Assembly (NCBI GenBank): GCA_910589275.1
Contig: CAJUTH010000039.1
Span: 1-34,956, forward strand
Direction: 5' to 3'
DNA length: 34,956 bases
Source: an uncultured Dorea sp.
Lineage (GTDB): Bacteria > Bacillota > Clostridia > Lachnospirales > Lachnospiraceae
Both the position numbers and the translations under genes were made by a program. Within the stretch, counting starts at the first letter, position 1. Each line of letters starts with the position of its first letter. This document shows positions 7,347 to 13,406 of the stretch, one piece after another. Under the pieces are notes generated by a model that had not been told where the DNA came from, made no database searches, and was given only the letters and a program-made list of their open reading frames with translations.

Positions 7347-8639
7347 TCATACCGAACTAGTTGTATATGCTACAATCGCAATAGTTAAAAGAAATAAAAC
7401 TCCGCTGGTAACCACCGCCTTAAGTAGCAGGCGGCATCCTTCTCCTACCCCGCTGATACACTCTACGATCCGCTTATCAGAAACCGGCTGGATTACTGCT
7501 GCCGCAAACTTATAGGCCAGCGTGATAATCCCAAGCTGGATTAAAGGAACCGCGCAGAGTCCGCAGCAGATCAGCGCTCCGGCCAGACCGATACTATTTT
7601 TAATCAGCACCGCCGTTCCAAGCACCACCTCCGCCGTTCCTCCCAGCGCATCGCCTACGCCCGGAATCGCCTCCACCCCTCTGGTGACAATACTGCGCTT
7701 TACCGTATCAATCGCCGGAGAAACCAGCCCCTGAATCACATTCAGTCCGATCATACATCCAAGCAGTGATTTTAAAATCCAGCTTATGATGATTTCCAGA
7801 AGATCCGACAATTTTGACAGATAATCTTCCGGCTGCAGACTGTTCAATACCCTTACCAGCACATAAATGTGAATCATAGGAAGCATCACATGCATGACCA
7901 CCCCGTCAACGACAAGTATTAGAATCAGCGCAAGATGATAAAACGCTCCGGAGGTTATGCTTCCCTTCGCCGCTGTCACAGCAACAAAATAGATCGGATA
8001 CAGCACCTTCATAAAACCGGTAAGCCGGCCTATCCCGTCCAGCACCCAGTCCGAAGCGGCCTGAAATGAAGTCAGACACACTCCCACCAGCAGCATATAC
8101 AGCAGAAAAAAACTAATTTCGGATACCTGCCTTGTCTGAAATACATTGGAAAGGTTTAAAAATATCGCAGCGGAAACCGCAATCGCGATCAACTGGATGA
8201 TACTTCGTTTATTTACCCGGAAGGCATAGAACAACTCGTCCCCAATCAGCTTGTTTACAAGCCCCGCATCCAGCCTGACTTCACCGGCCATCACTAAGCG
8301 CACCGTTTCTGCGAAATCCGGCTTTTCCTCCGGAAACAAATCGGAAAGAAGCTCATCCATCTCTGAAAAATCCATTTCACTTAACAGTTCATCTCTTGTA
8401 GTTTCTTCTAACCCCCTTGTAACGTCCTCTGCGCCTATCCCCTCCTCAGATACCTCCTCTTCTGAAAGCCTCTCTTCACTTTCCGAAAACGCCCTTTTTT
8501 CCTGCGCCTCTTTCCCCTCAGAATCCGCCGCCTCAGAGGGCAGCTTCATACTCCACATGCAGAGAATCAAAAACAGATAAAACAAGCTCCTCATACGCTT
8601 CCTGACGCTGCGTACCGCCTTTCTCTTTTCCAGCCTCAT
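7347..8639 (-). CDS. spoIIIAE: Stage III sporulation protein AE
   Basis: Polytopic mother-cell membrane protein of 430 aa in the SpoIIIA channel complex needed for sigma-G activity in the forespore. An N-terminal signal-like segment (LFYLFLILCMWSMKLPSEA, about 19-37) is followed by a very acidic region (about 40-105, runs of E, S and D) and then seven or so hydrophobic segments. The family-typical stretch SPAIDTVKRSIVTRGVEAIP, followed by GVGDALGG, lies at about residues 307-335. The start overlaps the spoIIIAD stop as ATGA, implying translational coupling. Oddity: the low-complexity acidic insert after the signal is longer than in B. subtilis SpoIIIAE. Confidence 0.95.
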   Translation of the reverse strand: MRLEKRKAVRSVRKRMRSLFYLFLILCMWSMKLPSEAADSEGKEAQEKRAFSESEERLSEEEVSEEGIGAEDVTRGLEETTRDELLSEMDFSEMDELLSDLFPEEKPDFAETVRLVMAGEVRLDAGLVNKLIGDELFYAFRVNKRSIIQLIAIAVSAAIFLNLSNVFQTRQVSEISFFLLYMLLVGVCLTSFQAASDWVLDGIGRLTGFMKVLYPIYFVAVTAAKGSITSGAFYHLALILILVVDGVVMHVMLPMIHIYVLVRVLNSLQPEDYLSKLSDLLEIIISWILKSLLGCMIGLNVIQGLVSPAIDTVKRSIVTRGVEAIPGVGDALGGTAEVVLGTAVLIKNSIGLAGALICCGLCAVPLIQLGIITLAYKFAAAVIQPVSDKRIVECISGVGEGCRLLLKAVVTSGVLFLLTIAIVAYTTSSV

Positions 8640-9022
8640 GGCAGAAATTCCCCTATCGTTTCCAGTGCAGTTAATACAATCGGTATACTGAGCACCAGTA
8701 TCATTAGTTTCCCGAATATTTCAATCTGCACCGCTATGGTCTGATATCCCGCGTCCTTGCAGATGCTGGAGGCAAATTCTGAAGTGTAGGTGATCCCTAT
8801 CATTTTTACCAGTGTTTTCACATAAGAGGAATCTAAATTTATGATGCCTGCAATCTTATACACCGCATCCAGAAATACGGAAAACTGTCCCAGTATCCCC
8901 AAAAATATTAGTATGCTGACGCCTGCCGCTATATAAATACTGTATTCCGACCTGCCGCTCTTAAACTGTACTGCAAGAAGCGCTCCTGCAATCCCAAGAA
9001 GTCCTGCCTGTACAATTCCCAC
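8636..9022 (-). CDS. spoIIIAD: Stage III sporulation protein AD
   Basis: Small membrane protein, 128 aa, of the SpoIIIA complex, with about four hydrophobic segments and the conserved-looking middle GQFSVFLDAVYKIAG. It starts with GTG at 9022, strongly supported by AAGGAGG eight bases upstream, and ends overlapping spoIIIAE by four bases. SpoIIIAC and SpoIIIAD resemble each other and are thought to form a membrane sub-complex; here they are adjacent, 23 bases apart. Confidence 0.94.
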   Translation of the reverse strand: MGIVQAGLLGIAGALLAVQFKSGRSEYSIYIAAGVSILIFLGILGQFSVFLDAVYKIAGIINLDSSYVKTLVKMIGITYTSEFASSICKDAGYQTIAVQIEIFGKLMILVLSIPIVLTALETIGEFLP

Positions 9023-9045
9023 GCCTGAATCCTCCTTCTTCCATT

Positions 9046-9240
9046 TTACAGAGAAAATAACCCTTTGATTGACTCAAACAGCTCGTATATGTACGGTACG
9101 ATCCAGAACAGCACCAGAATCAGCCCCGCAAGGCTCGTGAGAAATGCCTGTTCCTCCCTGCCGCTGTGCTTCAATACCTGACAGAGTATCGAAACGAGTA
9201 TTCCTACCGCCGCAATTTTAAAGATTAGATTAACGCCCAT
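9046..9240 (-). CDS. spoIIIAC: Stage III sporulation protein AC
   Basis: A 64 aa protein with two membrane helices (NLIFKIAAVGILVSILCQVL and FLTSLAGLILVLFWIVPYIY), the normal size and form for SpoIIIAC. The linker KHSGREEQA between the helices is characteristic. ATG 9240 has a clear AAGGAGGAATTC RBS. It lies 10 bases after spoIIIAB and 23 bases before spoIIIAD in the operon. Confidence 0.95.
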   Translation of the reverse strand: MGVNLIFKIAAVGILVSILCQVLKHSGREEQAFLTSLAGLILVLFWIVPYIYELFESIKGLFSL

Positions 9241-9250
9241 GAATTCCTCC

Positions 9251-9769
9251 TTATACCAGCAGAACCGCTATCAATATTCCGCCGGATATTCCCAGACAGC
9301 GGCAGAGTTTTTTCTTATTCTGTATTTCCCTGTGCATGTCCTCAATCGCTCCCGCAAGCTCCTCCTGATATCCGCCAAGGATCCCAAGCCCCAGATCGGC
9401 ATCCGCCCCTCCCAGCAAAGCGCCAAGCTCTCCCAGCCTCTGCAGTTCCCCCCGCGGCAGTTTTGACGCTCTTAAGTACAAATTCACACTTTCCCTCCAG
9501 ATATCCCCTAAGCTTCCGCCTTTCCTGCTCTCCATCCGGATGCTCATCTGCTTCAGCCACACATCATAAGGGGGCTTTACATGTTCCCCGGTTTTCCGGA
9601 ACACATGAGAGAGCACCGATCTGGCATAGCGCACTTCCCCCTGTATCATTCCGATTAATTTCTGCAGATAAATCAGCTCCTGATAAGCGGCTTCTAACTC
9701 CCCCGCCGCACATGCGCCAAGAAGCGCGGCGGCGGCAATGGTAACCATGCTGCCAGTGATCTTTAACAT
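9251..9769 (-). CDS. spoIIIAB: Stage III sporulation protein AB
   Basis: 172 aa membrane-associated protein of the SpoIIIA complex. The fold resembles GspF/type-II-secretion membrane proteins in known homologues, fitting its pairing with the SpoIIIAA ATPase. An N-terminal helix (TIAAAALLGACAAGELEAAY, about 9-28) and a C-terminal helix (CLGISGGILIAVLLV at the end) bracket a helical domain containing LQKLIGMIQGEVRYARSVLS. The stretch LGELGALLGGADADLGLGIL is typical for the family. ATG 9769 lies within the end of spoIIIAA (ATGGTATGTTAA), with GGGGGAGA just upstream. Confidence 0.94.
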   Translation of the reverse strand: MLKITGSMVTIAAAALLGACAAGELEAAYQELIYLQKLIGMIQGEVRYARSVLSHVFRKTGEHVKPPYDVWLKQMSIRMESRKGGSLGDIWRESVNLYLRASKLPRGELQRLGELGALLGGADADLGLGILGGYQEELAGAIEDMHREIQNKKKLCRCLGISGGILIAVLLV

Positions 9770-10722
9770 ACCATCTCCCCCTGTTCATCATAGATTCCTT
9801 CTATCAGGCCTGGATGCTTCACATCACATAATACAAGATAACGCTGAAACATTTTCTGGGTAAAGAAATCCTGAAACATCGGCTTCCCCCTTATTTCCTG
9901 CCACGACGCCCCATGGACCGTGGCAAGCGTCCGGCATCCGCAGCACATGGCATATTTTAAGACCTGCACCTCTTCCATGCTGCCAATCTCATCCACTGCA
10001 ATCACCTGCGGCCCCATACTGCGCACCAGCATCATCATCCCTTCCGCCTTCGGGCAGGCGTCCAGCACATCTGTCCGGTTTCCCAGATCGTTCTGGGGAA
10101 TCCCCATATAGCTTCCCCCAATCTCAGAACGCTCGTCCACAACCCCCACATTTTTTCCCTCCAGATACTCGCTGCCATTTGAAATCCGGCGTATGATATC
10201 CCGCAGCAAGGTTGTCTTCCCACAGCCTGGCGGCGCAATAATCAGCGTATTTAACACATCTCCCGCCTGAACCAAAAACGGAAACGCTCTGTCCGCGCAG
10301 CCATGGATCTCATGGGCGATACGGATATTAATAGAAGATATATATCTCAGATTGCGTATCTGCCTTCCGTCCAGTATCACCTGACCCGCCATCCCAACCC
10401 GGTGCCCTCCCTCGACCGTAAGATATCCCTGACGCATTTCCTGCTCATAGGCATACAGCGAATATTCCGCCGCATACTGCACGGTCTCTTGAATTTCCTC
10501 CATTGTAATCCCGCCGCTATATAGTCTCCCTGCGATTCGTTCCCGTCCGTCATACTTAAGCGTCACAGGCTGTCCGGCCCGCAGACGGATTTCCTGCAGC
10601 TTTTTAAAGTCCGGCTGTTCAGCCAGAATACTTTCCCTAAGCCTTTTAGGCAGGATATTAAAGACGCTCTCTATTCCTTTTGCTCCCATAGAACCTTCTT
10701 TTCTTTTAACTATCTGATACAC
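9763..10722 (-). CDS. spoIIIAA: Stage III sporulation protein AA (secretion-type ATPase)
   Basis: Cytoplasmic ATPase of 319 aa that powers the SpoIIIA channel; the family is related to type II/IV secretion ATPases. The Walker A motif PPGCGKTT is at about residues 164-171 and Walker B VIAVDEIGS at about 240-248. Also visible is VVDERSEIGG (194-203), a conserved acidic box. I chose GTG 10722 because AGAGGTGG stands six bases upstream; an internal ATG at 10689 with GAAGG is the alternative and would remove eleven residues. First gene of the spoIIIA operon; in known spore-formers this operon is transcribed in the mother cell by sigma-E. Confidence 0.95.
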   Translation of the reverse strand: MYQIVKRKEGSMGAKGIESVFNILPKRLRESILAEQPDFKKLQEIRLRAGQPVTLKYDGRERIAGRLYSGGITMEEIQETVQYAAEYSLYAYEQEMRQGYLTVEGGHRVGMAGQVILDGRQIRNLRYISSINIRIAHEIHGCADRAFPFLVQAGDVLNTLIIAPPGCGKTTLLRDIIRRISNGSEYLEGKNVGVVDERSEIGGSYMGIPQNDLGNRTDVLDACPKAEGMMMLVRSMGPQVIAVDEIGSMEEVQVLKYAMCCGCRTLATVHGASWQEIRGKPMFQDFFTQKMFQRYLVLCDVKHPGLIEGIYDEQGEMVC

Positions 10723-10743
10723 CTTTGTCCACCTCTTTAAAGC

Positions 10744-10773
10744 ATATATACGGCTGGAACAGTCAATTTATTC
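10744..10773 (-). promoter_or_regulatory. Possible sigma-E-type promoter of the spoIIIA operon
   Basis: On the minus strand GAATAAA (10767-10773) and CGTATATAT (10744-10752) resemble the -35 (ATA core) and -10 (CATACANT) elements of sigma-E promoters, about 20 bases before the RBS of spoIIIAA. The -10 match is imperfect. The expected regulation supports it more than the sequence does. Confidence 0.35.
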
Positions 10774-10782
10774 CTGAAAAAT

Positions 10783-10893
10783 ATGTTTTTGGAAAATTTG
10801 ATGAATATAGCTTTACATGTAAAGAAAATACTTGATCTTATTGAGTATATTGAAACACATGATCCAAAAGAACAGCCGGAGGAACATAAATAA
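10783..10893 (+). CDS. Possible small protein ORF (36 aa), unknown function
   Basis: A plus-strand ORF lies in the 230-base gap between spoIIIAA and the MFS gene. It would encode MFLENLMNIALHVKKILDLI followed by a charged tail (EYIETHDPKE...EEHK). The predicted product is an amphipathic helix with an acidic end. The stop codon lies directly before the stem of a strong bidirectional terminator, as expected for a real gene end. Against it: no good Shine-Dalgarno stands before ATG 10783 or the internal ATG 10801, and no promoter is clear. The frame remains open upstream to 10741 without a start codon, so it may be the remnant 3' end of a lost gene. Confidence 0.3.
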   Translation: MFLENLMNIALHVKKILDLIEYIETHDPKEQPEEHK

Positions 10894-10894
10894 T

Positions 10895-10935
10895 GTAAAA
10901 AAGGGACTGCCATTTCCTGACAGTCCCTTTTTTAC
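10895..10935. terminator. Bidirectional Rho-independent terminator
   Basis: A 15-bp perfect stem (10895-10909 with 10921-10935; core GGGACTG/CAGTCCC) with an 11-base loop and A/T runs on both sides, so it can act on both strands. It ends the MFS transcript from the minus side, 20 bases after the stop, and any plus-strand transcript of the small ORF at 10783-10893. Confidence 0.92.
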
Positions 10936-10954
10936 ACTCTTGATACTTATGTAA

Positions 10955-12232
10955 TTATTTCGTCAGCGGATTCTCGCTGAATACCTTCTTATATCTGCCA
11001 ATGAGATACAGTGTAGCAACTACCTGAACCGCCGCAAGCACAAACATCAGAACCATCAGCGTATAAACCGCCTTGCTCTCGCCAGAGATGATAGTTAATC
11101 TTCCCACAACCACTGGCATCAGGTAAGAAGCCGCGCCCATGAAGGTGTAGTAGATACCTGTATTACGTCCCTTTGGTCCCGGAACAAATTCCTGTACCAC
11201 AGACAATCCTGTCTGCAGCGCGCCGCCCGCACATCCGAATCCAAGCAGAAGGATTGCAATGTAAACGATCGCTACCTGATGGATAAATAATACGCCAAGC
11301 AGAGCAACTGCCGTCATCAAAGAGTCGATAATCAGCACCTTCAACGGATGCCATTTCAGCTTGCTCATCATCACTGCCCAGAATGCAACGGCTACGATGG
11401 AACCCACCTGATACATGGTGGTAAAGGAAGCCGCCTGCATCTCAGACAGTCCGCAGTATGCAAGGCCGAATGCTTTCGTGTACTGCTGAGCGCCGTACAT
11501 AACCGCCATTACAAGGAATGCATAAAAGTAAGTAAGAAGCTTTGTAAATCCTCCCGGCGCAACTAAAAGCCTTGCCTTTGCCGCATCGATCTCCGCCTGA
11601 TCTGCCTTCTTGCCGCCCTGTCCGCCAAGCTTTGCCTTCTCATCGTCATATACGAACTTCGCCATACATGCCAGAACAAGAACAACAACAGACAGTACCA
11701 GCGGAAGAATTACATTCACCTGCAGGTTTCCGGTAGCTACGCAGATAATTGGGTAGAAGATACTAGAAGCCGCAACGAAGAACTTAATCATAATCAGCGC
11801 GGTACCAGGCGCCGCCGGATATGCTTCCTGTACAGCCGGATATCCGGATGCATCCCAGAAGCCGGAGGTAGCCACGCCCGCCATCAAGCCCGCAAATGCA
11901 GCCAGCTTTGCGTTGGTCGTCATCAACATTGTTGCAAAACATACGATGTAAAGAGCGGCTCCGCCGATCATTAATTTCTTACGTCCTACGCGGTCGGAAA
12001 TCTCTCCGCCGATCCACACGGATATAAACTTACCAAAGCCGGTCCATGCAATTGCTGTAGAAACAGCCGCTGCTCCCGCCGCATATGCCGCAGACTCCGG
12101 TTCGGACATATCAAATCCCCACTTCAATGCGAAGTTTACCTGATTCTGTGAGAAGATCAGCGCCTGCATACCATGGGTCAGATATGCCATATAGACCGTG
12201 ACCATGGAAAGGATGTACTTTTTTGCCTTCAT
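10955..12232 (-). CDS. MFS transporter, YdiN/YdiM-like; candidate hydroaromatic acid importer
   Basis: 425 aa major facilitator with about 12 membrane segments. The loop 2-3 signature GGEISDRVGRKKLMIGG (about residues 75-91) is clear. A long basic cytoplasmic loop between TM6 and TM7 (about 192-222, DDEKAKLGGQGGKKADQAE) is typical of the superfamily. The YdiB-like dehydrogenase gene lies directly upstream, and in E. coli a YdiB dehydrogenase gene neighbours MFS genes of this kind (ydiN, ydiM). I therefore infer uptake of quinate, shikimate or a similar carboxylate. It is separated from that gene by 260 bases holding a large hairpin, its own promoter and a palindrome, so it can be regulated separately. 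Start ATG 12232 has AAAAGGAGAAATGAG upstream. Substrate is not proven. Confidence 0.88.
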   Translation of the reverse strand: MKAKKYILSMVTVYMAYLTHGMQALIFSQNQVNFALKWGFDMSEPESAAYAAGAAAVSTAIAWTGFGKFISVWIGGEISDRVGRKKLMIGGAALYIVCFATMLMTTNAKLAAFAGLMAGVATSGFWDASGYPAVQEAYPAAPGTALIMIKFFVAASSIFYPIICVATGNLQVNVILPLVLSVVVLVLACMAKFVYDDEKAKLGGQGGKKADQAEIDAAKARLLVAPGGFTKLLTYFYAFLVMAVMYGAQQYTKAFGLAYCGLSEMQAASFTTMYQVGSIVAVAFWAVMMSKLKWHPLKVLIIDSLMTAVALLGVLFIHQVAIVYIAILLLGFGCAGGALQTGLSVVQEFVPGPKGRNTGIYYTFMGAASYLMPVVVGRLTIISGESKAVYTLMVLMFVLAAVQVVATLYLIGRYKKVFSENPLTK

Positions 12233-12260
12233 TTCTCATTTCTCCTTTTCTTAACTTTTT

Positions 12261-12275
12261 ATTAACTTCGTTAAT
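12261..12275. promoter_or_regulatory. Palindrome ATTAAC-TTC-GTTAAT at the MFS transcription start, candidate operator
   Basis: Perfect 6-3-6 inverted repeat placed just downstream of the predicted -10 of the MFS promoter. It contains a T-N11-A pattern (T at 12262, A at 12274), the general form of LysR-type binding sites. Binding by the LysR protein encoded at 16667-17554 is inference. Confidence 0.45.
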
Positions 12276-12278
12276 TAA

Positions 12279-12307
12279 ATAATAAACATTATCCCAGAAA
12301 ATGTCTA
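12279..12307 (-). promoter_or_regulatory. Predicted sigma-A promoter of the MFS gene
   Basis: Minus strand TAGACA (12302-12307), 17-base spacer, TATTAT (12279-12284); five of six bases match consensus in each box. The transcript would begin near 12272, giving a leader of about 40 bases. Confidence 0.7.
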
Positions 12308-12355
12308 ATTGGTTTCCTGCCTGTTATCCATTCATTTTCTCTATGATTACGCAGT

Positions 12356-12460
12356 CCGGGGGCGGCCGTTCTCTTTTCCAGCTACGTCGAAATCATTCTG
12401 TCTGCCATCTTCCCGCAGGTTTCCGGCAGACAGAATCTGGAAGAGACCTCCCACCCCCGG
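12356..12460. repeat. Large imperfect inverted repeat between the dehydrogenase and MFS genes
   Basis: Inner arms are a perfect 12-bp pair, ATTCTGTCTGCC (12395-12406) and GGCAGACAGAAT (12425-12436), with an 18-base loop. Outer arms extend the structure: CCGGGGG...CTCTTTTCCAG (12356-12381) against CTGGAAGAGA...CCCCCGG (12437-12460), with small mismatches and a 13-base bulge at 12382-12394. There is no U-run on either side, so it is not an ordinary terminator. It could be a processing, stability or attenuation element in the mRNA, or a small mobile palindromic element. No protein-coding potential is credible in 12233-12492. Confidence 0.75.
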
Positions 12461-12492
12461 CTCACATCATGAAAAGCTATTCATGAAACTTC

Positions 12493-13371
12493 TTATTTTG
12501 CCTGCTCTGCCTGAAACTTCTGATACTCCTCTACCGGCATCTCTTTTCCGGTGTACAGCTCATAGTTTACAGCTCCCTGCCACAATAGCATACCCTTGCC
12601 GCCGATTGCTTTTGCACAGCCCGCGGCTTCCGCGTCTAAGATCAGTTGGGTCTTTTCCGGATTGTACACCGTATCCGCAACCACCAGATCCTTTCTTAAA
12701 AGCGCGGTATCTACCAAAGAGATTCCTTCCTGAGGCTTCATGCCCACAGAAGTAGCATTTACCAGAATATCGCAGGCTTTAATAGCCTTTGCAAGCTGAT
12801 CCGCTTCCTCAAGCTTCGTAACCGTTACCTTACACTCCGGACATTCTTTTGCAAGCTTCTCCATGGTGCTCTCTGCTCTTGCATAGAACTCATCATCCCT
12901 GTTAAAGATTGCTACCTCTGCCGCGCCGTCCAGAGCAGCCTGTACCTGAATCGCTGTCGCAGCCCCGCCTGCTCCAAGAACTACCATCTTTTTGCCCTTT
13001 ACCTCCACACCGTTGATCGCCAGATTTTTGACAAAGCCGACGCCGTCTGTGATATCACCGTATAATTTGCCGTCTTTATTTACAAATACGTTGCAGGCAC
13101 CGATAATGCGGGATGCCGGCGACAGCTCATCCATCAGCTCAGCGGCAATGTTCTTGCACGGCATCGTAAAGTTGCCGCCCCTTAAGTTCCACAGTTTTAC
13201 GGTATCCAGCGTCTGCTTCATACCGTCCACATTTACGTCAAACGCCATGTATGCCAGATCCAGCCCGTCATGCTGGAAACAGAAATTGTACATTGCCGGA
13301 GAACCCGAATGTCCCACCGGTGTTCCGAAAAGCGCCAAAAGTCCTGTATGTCCGTTAATTCTCTTTTCCAT
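12493..13371 (-). CDS. Quinate/shikimate dehydrogenase, YdiB-like (AroE superfamily)
   Basis: Expected to interconvert quinate or shikimate and their 3-dehydro forms with NAD(P). 292 aa, near the 288 of E. coli YdiB. Visible motifs: substrate Ser pair HSGSP (21-25), catalytic Lys K73 in TMPCK, Asn94 in GACN, Asp109 in ITDG, nucleotide-binding GAGGAATA (133-140), and MLLWQGA (261-267). The cofactor loop FNRDDEF (156-162) matches the YdiB form (FNRRDEF), not the NRT..K of biosynthetic AroE, so a catabolic enzyme using NAD or both cofactors is likely. Oddities: residues usually Asn in these motifs are Cys72 (PNK to PCK) and Ile107 (NTDG to ITDG), which may change substrate choice. It follows the flavoenzyme gene by 35 bases. 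Start ATG 13371 has GAGGAGAAAATGAA upstream. Confidence 0.88.
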   Translation of the reverse strand: MEKRINGHTGLLALFGTPVGHSGSPAMYNFCFQHDGLDLAYMAFDVNVDGMKQTLDTVKLWNLRGGNFTMPCKNIAAELMDELSPASRIIGACNVFVNKDGKLYGDITDGVGFVKNLAINGVEVKGKKMVVLGAGGAATAIQVQAALDGAAEVAIFNRDDEFYARAESTMEKLAKECPECKVTVTKLEEADQLAKAIKACDILVNATSVGMKPQEGISLVDTALLRKDLVVADTVYNPEKTQLILDAEAAGCAKAIGGKGMLLWQGAVNYELYTGKEMPVEEYQKFQAEQAK

Positions 13372-13406
13372 TTCATTTTCTCCTCATTTATAAACCATTT
13401 CTTCTA

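Noticed and set aside
12309..12755. Plus-strand 148-codon open frame over the large hairpin and the end of the dehydrogenase gene
   Set aside because: It covers an inverted repeat and antisense coding sequence, is Pro/Ser/Arg-rich, and has no RBS; better explained as non-coding.
12493..13371. Assignment as the biosynthetic shikimate dehydrogenase aroE
   Set aside because: The cofactor loop, the C-terminal motif MLLWQGA with flanking residues, and the operon with an MFS transporter and LysR gene match YdiB-type catabolic enzymes better.
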